Positions 25,860 through 37,344 of a stretch of 64,000 bases of DNA are shown piece by piece. Positions within the stretch are counted from its first letter, which is position 1, and each line of letters begins with the position of its first letter. This DNA comes from Sipunculus nudus (Eukaryota; Annelida; Sipuncula; Golfingiida; Sipunculidae), in the NCBI GenBank assembly GCA_026874595.1, contig CM049320.1, positions 51,226,714 through 51,290,713 of the forward strand, given 5' to 3'. The position numbers were made by a program, and so were the translations under genes. The notes below the pieces were generated by a model. That model did not search any database and had not been told where the DNA came from. It saw only the letters and a list, made by a program, of their open reading frames with translations.

Positions 25860-27085
25860 TTACTCTTATATTAAGGTATTTGTAAAAGACAAAGGCACAT
25901 ATTGAAAACTCCTGTTCTTGTTAGCAATATTTCTCTGGACACAAAACAACTAAGGGATCTGGATAGTTTCTCTCCATCATCAAATAATAAAATTAAACTT
26001 GAAGCTTTCCACAGAAAGTGTCCAGTAAAATATTTTTTTTTTACTCAGAAAGACCTGAGTGTTCACTAAAATAGTGCAGGTTTGTTAATATTTCCCTTAT
26101 GACACAGTCGGTTAGAAAATGGATCGCTCACACATCGTCACACATGAAGAGGCGGATGTCCCAATCATTCCTCTTGTCCTCTTTTTAGATAGGAAATGAG
26201 TTGAAACAGATCGTTATCATCGCTGGTAAAGCAGATGTGATTGTATATGTATTGTGCTTTTCACATCTGTTTGTGTCAAGTGGACTTAATGAACTCTGGC
26301 TCAGAGGGAGAACTGGAGACAAAAACGAGGTATATTCCAATTCATGATCCGACAGAAGAATCGGCCAGCATATATTTATGTAATATAGCCATTCATGCCA
26401 TGAATGGAAATGGCGTTACTAGCAAATTTGGACCACTGTTCCAAGGCAACAGCAATAAAGCAATTGTCTCCAATATCTTTTCTTAGAGATTTCAGACAGA
26501 TGAATGGAAATATACAAGACTGTGCAATGCAGAAAAATACCTTGTTAACGTACTAACCCGTGGAAATCATAGCAGCTGTCAATTACTTGAGGTACAAATT
26601 GTAGCATCAACGAACAGGAACTTCACTTCATGATCTACCACCAAAAAACAATTCTAACCAGGGCCGTACCTTAAAACATTCTATAAGACATACACTTGTT
26701 TATCTAGTGTGTATGGTCTTGCAGGAAGCAAAGACTTCCCTGCTTCATATTCTGCAAATTTCAAGCAAGTAAAACGCACCTATGTAAAATCGAAATGTGG
26801 AAAGTTGCACACAATAAACCTGAATAATTTATTATGGACTTGGTACCCACTAGATATGAAACTTGCATGCAAAGATATATGTATTATCCGTTGATATATG
26901 TATATTTTATCATTATCATACATCAAAAACTTATAATCAACTATTTGTCAATGTAGCTTGAGTTCTATGGATTTTACGTTAAATGTTGATACACTCTGGC
27001 TTATTGGCAGCAATACTAAATTTCGTCATTATCAAATACTTTATCGACCAAATAATTTCAAGAGATAACTTGACCTTAAAAAACC
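25860..27085 (+). other. Spacer between inverted satellites, with a possible exon fragment
   Basis: Unique sequence. The best open stretch is ~26,280-26,486 after an AG at 26,279. Its translation includes EESASIYLCNIAIHAMNGNG and ends with SNIFS, loosely like the ends of Fn3-like or CLCA C-terminal domains. There is no donor or matching neighbour exon, so I treat it as unassigned, possibly a dead fragment. Confidence 0.2.
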
Positions 27086-27089
27086 CCAA

Positions 27090-28545
27090 ATCAATCAACA
27101 AGCTGCATTCCTTGGGGTATTTTGGATGATTCAATGACATGTCCGCCTTATCGGAGCCATATTGAATTCCACTTTAGCCTGAAAAGATACCGGCCTGATG
27201 ATGATTTTGGTAGGTTTTTTCACCATTGAAAATTTAACAAAAGACCAAAAAAATCAATCTTGTCTCGATTCTTGAGTGAGTTACTCATGATTAAATTGTG
27301 CAGCTGCTATATTGGTAGCCATAATGGTAACCATGTTGAGTTTTACCATAACCCAATACGGTATTGTCTTAAAAATAGTTTTAATAGATCCTTTAACCCT
27401 TAAAACATAGGCAAGAAATCTAAATATCTTCCCCTACCTTAATTCCTTAGATAGTCAGACATGGTGCAATGGTACAGTGGCCGTTATGGCAGCCATATAA
27501 TATATCACGATAACTAAATCCGGTATTGTCTTGAAAAAAAGGTTTAAATAAATTCTTTGACCCTGAAAACATAGCCAAAGACATCTAAATATCAACCCCT
27601 ACTTTAATTCCTTGGATTGTCATACATGACCCAATGGTTCATTGGTTGCTGTCTTTGCAGCCATATAAATTATCCCCCGAACCAGAAACAGTATAGTCTT
27701 GAAAATAATTAAAAGAGACTCCTGGGCCCTAGAAACAGACGATTACACCAAAATCAACCCCCTACCTTGATTCCTTGGCTTGTCATATGTAATTCAATGG
27801 TACAGCGGCCAATTTGGCAGCCATATTGAATATCACCGAAACAAAATAGGGTATTGTCTTGAAAATGATTTCAATAGATTCCTTAACCTTGAAAACATAG
27901 GCAAAGACACCAAACTCAATCTCCTACCTCAATTACCTTTTGAGTTATGTATGATTTTATGGTACGGCGGCCATATTGGCAGTCATATGGAATATCATCA
28001 TAACCAAACACGGTTTTGTCTCGGAAATGGTTTCAATAGATTCCTTGACAATGAAAACATGTGGCAAATACCCCAAAATCAATCAACTACCTCAATGACT
28101 TTTTTAGTTATGTATGATTTTATGGTACAGCGGCCATATTGGCAACCATATTGAATATCACCGTAACAAAATACGAGTTTATTTTGGAAATAGTTTCAAT
28201 AGATCCCTTGACATTGAAAAATTTGCAAAGACACCAAACTCAATCTCCTACCTCAATTACCTTTAGAGTTATGTATGATTTTATGGTACAGCGGCCATAT
28301 TGGCAGCCATATTTGAATATCACCGAAACCAAATAGGGTATTGTCTTGGAAATGGTTTCAATGGATTCCTTGACCCTGAAAACATAGCCAGAGACACCAT
28401 AATCATTCCCCTTTCTCAATTACTTTTCGACTTATATATGATTCAATGGTTCGGCGACCATCTTGGACGCCATCTTGAATTTCACCCTTTCTGCCCACGA
28501 TCCAGGATGTCTACCCAAGTTTTTTTTTTACTCCCATAAGGGTCT
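27090..28545 (-). repeat. Satellite B array (~163 bp), reverse
   Basis: AAACATAGNCAAAGACANC words recur at 27,404, 27,567, 27,732, 27,893, 28,054, 28,218 and 28,381: spacings 163, 165, 161, 161, 164 and 163 bp. About nine monomers. The long frames that translate as repeated YDFMVQRPYWQPY-type peptides are satellite translations, not genes. Confidence 0.93.
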
Positions 28546-28729
28546 CCCAAGTAGGGGACTAAACTTAATCTGTCTATGACTCTATCAAAATTCAAGGAAC
28601 AAAACTAATTCTTGTACAATTAAAAAACCCTATCCTAGAATATTCTTGTGAAAAATTAAACCATTCAGTTTGACAGTTCAATCATATAACTTTTTAAGCT
28701 GTAGGTGGCTAAATTTGCAAGGTTTCTGA

Positions 28730-29470
28730 CCGTAAAAGAAACAGGTCGATGTAGGTGGCGCAACAATAACTGCAATTTCAAATATGAGTCACATGAACAA
28801 CATTTGCACAAAATTTATTGATCCTAGCTCGTATTGTTTCTGAGACTATTATGTTAGTATGCTTACTTGCCAATTCCTGTAACTCAGCCAAAATTCATCA
28901 ATCCAAAACCATTTGAACAACCTGACAGAGAGCTGGTCTCTGGGATCATTTCTGTGAAATATTGCACCATTTTGCTGAATGATTTTTGAGAAGATGTTCA
29001 AAGTTTTTTTTAGTTTTTTCCCTGTAAAAACTAAGAAAATGCAGTAGGCCAAAAATAACCAAAATCCGACAGAGCTTTTTTAGATGTCTAGCTCCTGCTT
29101 TTCCTGATAAATTATGGATAAATGTACTGATGACTAATGACCCCTGTACAGAAACGGTCAATGCAGGTGGCGCCACCAAAACCTCAATTTCAAATGTAAC
29201 TCATGTGACCAACATTTGCTTGACATTTGGTGATGATAGCTCCAGCCTCTTCTGAGACTGAAATTTTAGTATGCTGTTTTGAACAGATGACTAAGTTCAA
29301 CTTCCTGTAACCCGGCAAAAAAATCACCGAACTTGAACCATTCGATTAAACTTGAAAGAGATTGTAACAAGAATCATTTCTCTGAAAAAATTGGACAATT
29401 TGGCTGAATAGTTTCGAAGAAGAAGATTTTTATTTTAAATTTGTTTAGCCTTTTCCCAATAAAATCTAAG
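28730..29470 (+). repeat. Two diverged ~413-bp tandem units
   Basis: GAAACNGGTCRATGYAGGTGG with the following ~120 bp starts at ~28,738 and again at ~29,151. Both continue through CAACATTTGC and a Phe-rich poly-T stretch. Non-coding. Confidence 0.75.
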
Positions 29471-29576
29471 AAAATGTGGTTAGCCAAAAAAGGCTTTTAA
29501 CTTTATATATTTATATAGGATTACCAACCCTGTTTCGTCGGTTACAAATCAATTTTTTTTCGAAGACGTTTTAATA

Positions 29577-29998
29577 CAGTAGACCCTCAAATACTAGAAT
29601 GGTTCAGGGGGCATCAATTCTGTTCGCATAATTGAGGTTAAGGATATGTAAAGTTAGCCTATTTCAATTTTTATTATTGCCGGTATTGCGTGAACATTTG
29701 AACGTCAGTAAATTGATCCTTCAAACAATGTTCCATCTCATTTCCGTTAGAACTGCGAACCATTAACAACCATTCATATTGTGTTTCTGTGTATACATAC
29801 ACATAGACAAAATACATATACATGCACAAATATGTGTTTCGAAGTTCGTTCTAGCTTTCGCTTAATAGAGAAACAAGAAAAATAAATAGTTTCAAAAAAC
29901 AGAGATTCGGAAATTCGAGGTTCTACTGGTTCCATTCATACATGATCTTCAGTCTTTAAATGTGTCGGAAAAAAAATTTGAAATTCGATATTCTACTG
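29577..29998 (+). mobile_element. pogo/Tigger-like MITE
   Basis: Starts CAGTAGACCCTCAAATAC and ends with the related inverted terminus ATTCGATATTCTACTG. TA dinucleotides flank both ends (29575-29576, 29999-30000). No coding capacity. The homologous element in the right arm is duplicated (55,854-56,212 and 56,414-56,772). Confidence 0.7.
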
Positions 29999-30105
29999 TA
30001 TAAAACGTGTCGGAAAATAGAGATTAAGAAATTCGTGGTTCTATTGTACTAAACGTGTCGAAAAAAACAGATTCGGAAATCCGATAATCCATTCTATCTT
30101 GTAAG
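29999..30105 (+). repeat. Extra copies of the MITE terminus
   Basis: Two further copies of the ~50-bp end sequence (ACGTGTCGGAAAA to GGTTCTATTGTA type) follow the element. The right arm has the same array at 55,630-55,850. Confidence 0.65.
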
Positions 30106-30128
30106 GCTCATTTCTGAATCTAATTTTA

Positions 30129-31858
30129 TTATTCGTCTTTCGTCTCTTGCACCACTACGGTCTTCTTTTGTTTTGAGATCCACCAGATGACGAACACCAG
30201 TAAACAAATGAGGCCGATCAATAGAGCCCCGGCCACGGTCCCTGAGGCAATTGTTGAAGTATGGTCCACGTCCCCGGTTAATCTGGAAGCCGATCCCCCC
30301 GGAGCCGCCGGGATGGTCGAAATAGGAACTGTATTTGTTCTCCCTATTGTCTGGACAGTGGTAGTTACATGTACTTCTGTTGTTCCCTCTGTTGTTGCAA
30401 AAATGTCTTTAAAACACACTCAAAATAATTTAATTTATTTAATTTATTTTTAATTAGTGTGTAAAATAATATCACATACTGATAAAAGTGGGTATATTAT
30501 GGTAGCGAGATATTTCGTCAACATTTAATATTTGATATGTAAACTGCGAAAAAAAATCAACTTATAACCACATTTTTCACAATTGAAATAGAAAAAAAGT
30601 TTGTCTTCTACCAGGTGTCTGTTGATAATGTTAATTTCACAAAACCTTTCATGAAATAGAACGTTTGGTTTACTAATACATGGTCTTCGCCGTTTATATC
30701 CTAAATTACAAAATAGTTTTATGTTGTGAGAACCTTGTAGCTCCTGCCTAATTAATGATTCACTATTATTCACATTATTCCCCGGTGGACCACTGTAACA
30801 TAATAAACCTTTTCCATGTGCAAGAGGATGCGCATTGCGCAGGAACATGCGCCCTGCATGTCATGGTCGTCTGCTCTGTTCGGTAATCGAAATCACAAGA
30901 GTACGGCTCTGCTATTAAGGGTTTATGGGGTTGGAAATTCAAATCCCACAATGCACTTGGTATTCTTATTACATCAGCGGTGTAAATGTAATGATAAGGG
31001 AAAGGCAAATACGTTCGATAATAATTGTTTAAAGGCCAATTACATAAACATGGGTGTTTTGTGGTCAGCTTTGACTTTACGGATTAAGTTATATTTTTCA
31101 AGCATGTGAAAGTTAGAGAAGAAATGTTTTTCCTTGAAATGTAATTTTCAATTCAAAGTTTGACATTTGAGACAAATAGACAGACAGTAACCCTACAACC
31201 TATTTAACATACCGTTTTTTCTTTTATCATTTGAGATATAGCAATGTATTTTTGCCTCGATACAATGGACCGAACTTTTAATGTCACTTGTCTTCGACAG
31301 TTAGCGCCAGGGTGCTGGTGGAAATATCTGTTATTTTTATTTCCTACCATAACATTGAGCTGGACCCGAGTTCCAGGTTCCGTCCGTCTGACACGTGATA
31401 TTCTTGGTCGTTTCTCCGTCACTCATGACGTAACCGGGGTCACATGAGTACGTCACAGTTTCGTTTAAGTAATAATCACTCCCGGTCTTCACCGCATTGG
31501 TCCCGTTACCAGGGTCACCACAGTATCCAACTGCATATGGTTACATTTCATGATAAATCCTGTGCTGACTATGGTTTTCTTAAATCGCTCAATATAGCAA
31601 CTTATTTTCACTATGCGTCGCTCTCATCTAGACATTACCAAACGCAACCATCTGAGCCATAGAGATTGGCTCATTTAGTTGTAATAACTGTATGTTAAGT
31701 AAATGAAGTAAAAATCTAAACTACAAAATTGATTTTTTACTGGCGAGACATTATCTATATCATATAAAGTGTTGGAAAAACTCAGAGGAATTCCATTCAT
31801 AGGGCCAACATTAATATATCCTCTACTGAAGAAGCCTATAAATAAGAATTATTAACTA

Positions 31859-31907
<49 letters not shown>

Positions 31908-34900
31908 TTAATAAAAGAATAAGAACTTCAGGCCTACAAGAAATTGTACATGATACAAGTAATATTTAAAAAAGTACATATTATTATTCTCTTTGTAACC
32001 GGGCTTTTATGTTACAAGATTTTAACTATTCCTTTAAGTTTGCGAGTATAAATACTCAAGGTCATATGTAGATAACGGTACCTTGCGTTAGTAACTGAAT
32101 ACCCCGACAGCGTTTCTGTTTTGTACCTACCCTGACATCTGATCTGCAGCCAGCACGATCTATCTTGATTGCACGTTCCTGTGCAAATATCCCCTGAGAA
32201 TGACTTACTCTGGCGTTGTAACTGAAATATTTAAATTAACAGGTCGACCATTTTTTTTTTCTGTAGAATTTATGTGATCCCTTGCTAATTCGTTCATATT
32301 TGTGAACCTTAGGCGAGAAAAATTTTCATAATGAGTCTGTGATGAATGTATAAGCTTGTTCATCTACCAGCTGGTAGTGAAACCGGTATACGCCCCCGTG
32401 TTGACAAACCTTTTAACGGAAGGTGCGTGCCTGCATATGTGGAAAAGTTGCAAAATGCCATCTGTATAACTCTGGTTCGTCTGACCGCCGCCAAATGTCC
32501 TTATTGAGGATGTTTTGGATTATTTCTGACCTATTTTAATAATAGGTTAAAGGGATTTTCTTTAATAAATAGACATCTGATAGTAAAAGAGACCTCTTAA
32601 AATGCATCATCAACAATGTAGTCTGAATTACATTTCAAAAGGCGCATTATCGGTCATACTTCCAATTTCATTGGATCTGGAAGATTTTTAAAACATTTTT
32701 GGTTGAGGTAACCCCTCCTTTTTATTTATGGTGTCTGGGCTAATTCTTAGGCTTTGTATGTGCATTTAGCGATGTCCATTTAAGTTTGGGAGTACGTGAC
32801 AGGGTGGCAGCACTCGCTTCTTATCATTATTATATCATATCCTGGTGTTACCCAGGCCCGGTATCTACCGCACCTCTGATCCTGGGTGTTTAATGGTCCC
32901 GATTGTTGGGTCATAACACCAACAATGACGCAATTCTTTGTGTATGATAAACGGCTGTTGGGCACACCCTTCCCATTACGTGTGAAAAGCATTAACCCTA
33001 TGTAGAGGCAGATAAAAAAAATGAAAACAGCGCTCTATGGTTGAGACTAGAATATACACAGAAGCCGAATCTTTGGAATATATAAAAGACTTACCGGTCT
33101 ACAAGAGCACAGTTGACAGGTGTGGTTCTCAGTCAAATCTCTATATTGACGTATTTCTGTTATCTTCTGTCTCGGGTACGCAATACATAACAGCCTGGAA
33201 TGATTATTTATTATAAAGCCGTGTGTCCATGTAGGTGTATATGCATATATGGGCAAGAAATCGCTCAAATGATATAATATCTGTGGTGTTTGTTTGGGTT
33301 TGTCATCGCATGTATGCTTATATGCGTTATTTTCACGGCGCATAGGATCTTTTGAACTCGAGGATTAGTGGTAAAATGACGTCACTTCCCCATAATTCTG
33401 AAGAAGATCTGTTCCACGAAATATACGTCTGCCCGCTCACGCTTATACATATATATGTGCACCAGAAACACAGCTATTTTATTACGTATATACACATTTA
33501 CTAATATACGCATTTACTCACATAGCTTATAAGACAGCATGAAATCGACTTGTCTGATAACACAACCTGTAATGGGTACCTTACTTAGTCAACCGCCGTG
33601 CCTTAAATAGTCGCATGTGTCATAACATAGCCTGAAACGTGTGCACATAGTAAAAGCCTTGGATGAGATTTTACATTCTATAGACACTCAATTACTTTTT
33701 AAGGGACCATTAGGGTAATTTATAATGCTATTTTTGCTGATATTTCAACTTTGAATTCGTTAATCGTAACATTCCCTTGTTTTGGTATTTGACGTTGTGT
33801 GAACACAATGTTTAGACGAGGGAACATTAAGGTGCTTGGGACACTAATGTTTTGCGTCGTTTTGTCCATGTTGATGATTTTGGTATTAATAATATTTTGA
33901 TATAATATTGATAATCTTTTATGCCATATTTTGTTATAATTAAGGTTTTCAAGCCCCCCCCCCCCCCGAGAGGAAGGGCTTATAGATTTTGATCAATTTA
34001 TTTATAGCTTCACCTTTAGGTTAAATATTTAGTAGGCGAACCTACTTAGATCTCATGAGTCCAAAACCATCGAAATTAATAATATGTTTTCAATATTTTT
34101 TTTTCTTAAATTCTGTTGGTACTAGATCTCCCAAATGGTTGATTAATCAAAGCTAAAATGTTAGAACAATATTATTCAAAATATGCACCTGATATTCACC
34201 TGGTATAAACCTTGAAGTTTATACCAATGTCGCACTCTCAATAGTCAGTCCCCAATTATCGTTCAGTTGCGGGATCCGGGGTAGAAGACTTCAAGTGACC
34301 CCTTGGCGATTGCATACATTTATTTTTCAGTTTAAGTTTGAAAACATCGCATGATAAGTAATTTTTAAGTATGGCTTACCTGTGATCCTCTGCTGTTGCT
34401 CCAGGCATTATAGGAGCGACAGGTGTTATCAACAAATCGTGCTCCTTCGCACCATGAAGCACTGCATTTACAGGCATGCGTCATATATCCGGTTGGACAG
34501 TTAGCATTACTTTGGGCATCATTTGCTCCAGATGATATCGGACCTAAGACAATCTTTCCTGAGATAGAAATTTATTATATGAATGGAAAAAAACATATAT
34601 TTCTATTCAATGAAATGGGCTCGCGTATCCATACAAGTTCCAAAAAACTCTCCCTCTGTCATCTCCCTCTGTTAAAATTAAGTATTATCGAAACAATGTT
34701 ACTTTTAACTGTGATACAGAAAAAACACAGAAAAAAAACAGCCGTTTCCGAGCTCGTTTCAATAAGTCTACCCAGGGAGCCTCCTGCGTTTTCCAATTCT
34801 ATATTTCAGCTTTGAACTTCCCTCATACTACTTGTGCTCTTTGAGTCAATTGCGCAGGCAGGACTTGAATTATTTTGCCGGTAAAACAAAAGTTTAATTG

Positions 34901-35524
34901 ATTAACAAGTTATTATCATAACACCAAAAAGTATCATAATTTGACAGCTTGGCCTAGTCACAGACAGGTAAAACTAAAGGAATTAACCGTAATAATTGAC
35001 AGAGTTGCGTCGATTTATCTTCAAGGGGGTAGGGATGGGGGTTTATAATTGCAATATTTTATTTTTTATTGTAAATTCAGAAATGGAGCATTAGTACCAT
35101 AGTCTATCACTTTAATTGTTAAAATAATTTATTTCCAATATATAAATCCAATTCTCTTAATATTAGGGGTGGCTTTCATTCACTATCCCCACTGACTAAA
35201 AAGTTATAGATATATACCCCACCCTGATGATGTTGTCTCGATTAAATGTTCCGAATACAAGGCACAGCTCTTATTGAGTACCCACAGGATCACATTAAAC
35301 TAAATACATCAGTAGACACCTACCTGGTCGCGAAGCGTCAACATGTAAAAATGCAGCAAAGATGAAAATCACCTGGGAGTGGAAATAAAAAAAATAGTAT
35401 GCAACAGTCGTGTATGGAACAATGATACAAATATTCAATACGCTTTAAAAATGGGCAAACCCCTTCAATCTTTGTTGTAAACCAAAGGCGGCACAATACA
35501 TAAACTCACCCATAGTGACCACAT
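30129..35524 (-). CDS. Left-arm copy of the Cys-rich/sushi transmembrane gene (damaged exons 4-5)
   Basis: Minus-strand exons: 35524-35510 (ATG), 35372-35324, 34558-34380, exon 4 ending 33095, 32221-32131, 31530-31348 and 30406-30129 (TAA). Exons 1-3, 6 and 7 have the same frame and junctions as the right copy: signal peptide, first Cys-rich module, sushi domain, Thr-rich stalk, transmembrane helix and basic tail. Exon 4 from the conserved acceptor (33194) has lost 1 nt and then 36 nt between GAAC direct repeats, and reads into TAG. Exon 5 has lost 10 nt. If splicing instead uses the ACAG acceptor giving exon 33166-33095, the frame is open, phase 0 into exon 5, and the exon 5 deletion restores the original frame, giving 288 residues with a rewritten second Cys-rich module. 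It is either a recent pseudogene or a diverged paralog. Exon 3 and the sushi exon are ~97% identical to the right copy by eye. Confidence 0.65.
31861..31906. repeat. (AAT)n microsatellite
   Basis: About 15 AAT units in an intron of the left gene copy. The right arm has a degenerate TTA-rich stretch at the matching place (53,715-53,775). Confidence 0.95.
32780..32995 (-). mobile_element. Intron SINE shared by both arms (left copy)
   Basis: Minus-strand SINE body with AACAATCGGGACCATTA, CCGGGCCTGGGTAAC and CCACCCTGTCACGTACT words. It sits in the intron between exons 4 and 5, at the same site as 52,745-52,985 in the right copy, so the insertion predates the duplication. Confidence 0.65.
33953..33968. 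repeat. Poly-C tract in an intron
   Basis: Run of ~15 C in the left gene's intron 3 (minus-strand gene), not seen at the matching right-arm position. Confidence 0.8.
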
Positions 35525-36100
35525 AGCTGGGAGGAAATCACAAGAAGTGGTTTTTAGCTTCCTTAGAACTGGAAAAGAGACATGAAAATTTTACTTAATA
35601 TACATAAGGTAAGTTTTAGTTAGGTCAGGAATCATACAGGGATTCGTTTTGCTATTGACATAGTACATTCAAACTAAAGTTAAAATGACCGGAACAATTA
35701 CTAGTTTGCCAACGTTTGATTAATGGTTAGGTAGCGTCATTTCGAATCTGTAATTAGAGGGTCTACAACCATCGTACTTGCTGTCAGAGTGCCATTAAAT
35801 CCATCAGCGAGGAACGCATTTTATGTCGCTATGAGGATGCAAATACGTTCGTCATTTCTGACAACGCCTCTTGGTCTTAAAGAACGCAGTCACTTGATAT
35901 AAACCAGACTAATCGTTAGCTTAATTAGTCTACTTTCAAACAACACTTAACATAAGCGAGGAAAGTTCCGTGTAAACTTAATATATTGTAAATCCCCCGG
36001 TGTGTTTGATGAAGTTTTGACCGCATGAATACACGCAAGGCTCGCACGGGTTACTGGACCCAGCTTACTTGTACGCGATACAGGAAATGACTCTTTACCA
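35525..36100 (-). promoter_or_regulatory. Conserved 5' region of the left gene copy
   Basis: Sequence upstream of the left ATG matches 50,300-50,867 upstream of the right ATG at roughly 90% by eye, higher than most other non-coding parts of the arms. It includes GACCAAGAGGCGTTGTCAGA and AAAATGCGTTCCTCGCT. A conserved TCTCTTTTCCAG acceptor at ~35,575 suggests a 5' UTR exon joined just before the coding start. No TATA box is certain. Confidence 0.5.
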
Positions 36101-36170
36101 CAGAGATGGATTTAGAGTTTGGGTTCATCGTTCATATTTATTTTTTTGTGTTAATTCATCATTCGAAGCC

Positions 36171-36585
36171 TTATATTAAGATTATCTGCTGTTTCCAATT
36201 TATGAATGCAACATGTTGGAAGGCTATTGCGATACATTCCTCGATACGACTTGTATCGTGACTCAGGTAGGCTAACCGGCCAAGTATACGTTGCTTCTTG
36301 GTCGGGTTGTCGCGGCTAACTCTTAGGCTGCTGAGACAATTCATTTCCGAACGTGAATACATTTCTAGATTCAAAGTAAATAAAAACACATGAAATTGTC
36401 TACATTTATTGAGATATATCAATGTATACACTTTTTGCAAATATAGTGTACAGAGATGAAACTCGAATGATATTTTCATGTTTATTTATTTTTTACGCCA
36501 GAAATGTATTAGCGTCGGATAAGTGTGACCCTAACATTATATACGCCCTTGCACGATAATTGGAGGGCTACAAACAGTTATCGAC
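36171..36585. other. Arm sequence, no gene
   Basis: The 102-codon minus-strand frame here is not preserved in the right arm partner (49,880-50,290), which argues against coding. Confidence 0.5.
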
Positions 36586-36589
36586 AGGT

Positions 36590-37340
36590 ATGAATTATAA
36601 AACTTGCTACAGATGAAGATTTCATAGAGGCTTTCCTCACCTCCGTTATCAAACCTGCTTGATAAAGTTAAATTCGTTATACACAGTCACAGTCAGTCAC
36701 AGTCGTTTAACTAATTTTTGGTCACTGGAAAAGTTTGGTAGTAGATCATTGTCATTATGCATTTGATAAAACTAGATAAACGTGATAATGGTTAAATTAT
36801 TGTAGGATACATTGAATCCATACCAATACAGGAGTTTGCTTTGGGGGATATGTTATAAGACATAGTGCTCAATGAAAAAAAAGACATAGTATTAAAAGTA
36901 ATATTTTATATTAAAAAAATGAGACAGTTTTTAAAGAGATTTTCCTTAAGTATCGATCAAAAGCGCACAAATTGATTTTGTCATCCGCCTGCTTCCATTT
37001 ACGGAATCAGTTGTCCTGAGCTAGAAAGAGACATTGACACACCTGAATGATAAAACTTGTATAAAACTTCTGACTTTCGTCATCTCTGTTACCAAATCTG
37101 CTTGATATAATTAAATTCTTTATACACAGTAACAGTCAGTCACTGCTGTTGAACTAATTTTTGTTCATTGGGGATAGTTGGTAGTAGGGCTTTGTCATTA
37201 TGCATTTGATAAAACTGGATAAACGTGAGAATTTAGAGTCGCATGGTTAAATAATTGTTGTATACATGAAATCCATACCAATACAGGAGTTTCCCTAGCG
37301 GGAAATATCAAACGGCAGAGTGTTCAGTGAGAAACGAAAT
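36590..37340 (+). repeat. Left-arm tandem duplication, 443-bp period
   Basis: ATGCATTTGATAAAACTRGA occurs at ~36,757 and ~37,200, and flanking text (CAGTCAGTCAC, CCATACCAATACAGGAGTTT) repeats in parallel. The right arm has one copy (49,460-49,830). Confidence 0.85.
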
Positions 37341-37344
37341 AGTT

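Noticed and set aside
27780-28539. A chain of 65-124 codon plus-strand ORFs with repeated Tyr/Trp peptides
   Set aside because: They are translations of the ~163-bp satellite in two frames.
32780-32992. 70-codon minus-strand ORF as an alternative exon of the left gene
   Set aside because: It lies wholly in the intron SINE present in both arms and the frame is not kept in the right arm.
36171-36479. 102-codon minus-strand ORF in the left arm
   Set aside because: The matching right-arm sequence does not preserve the frame.
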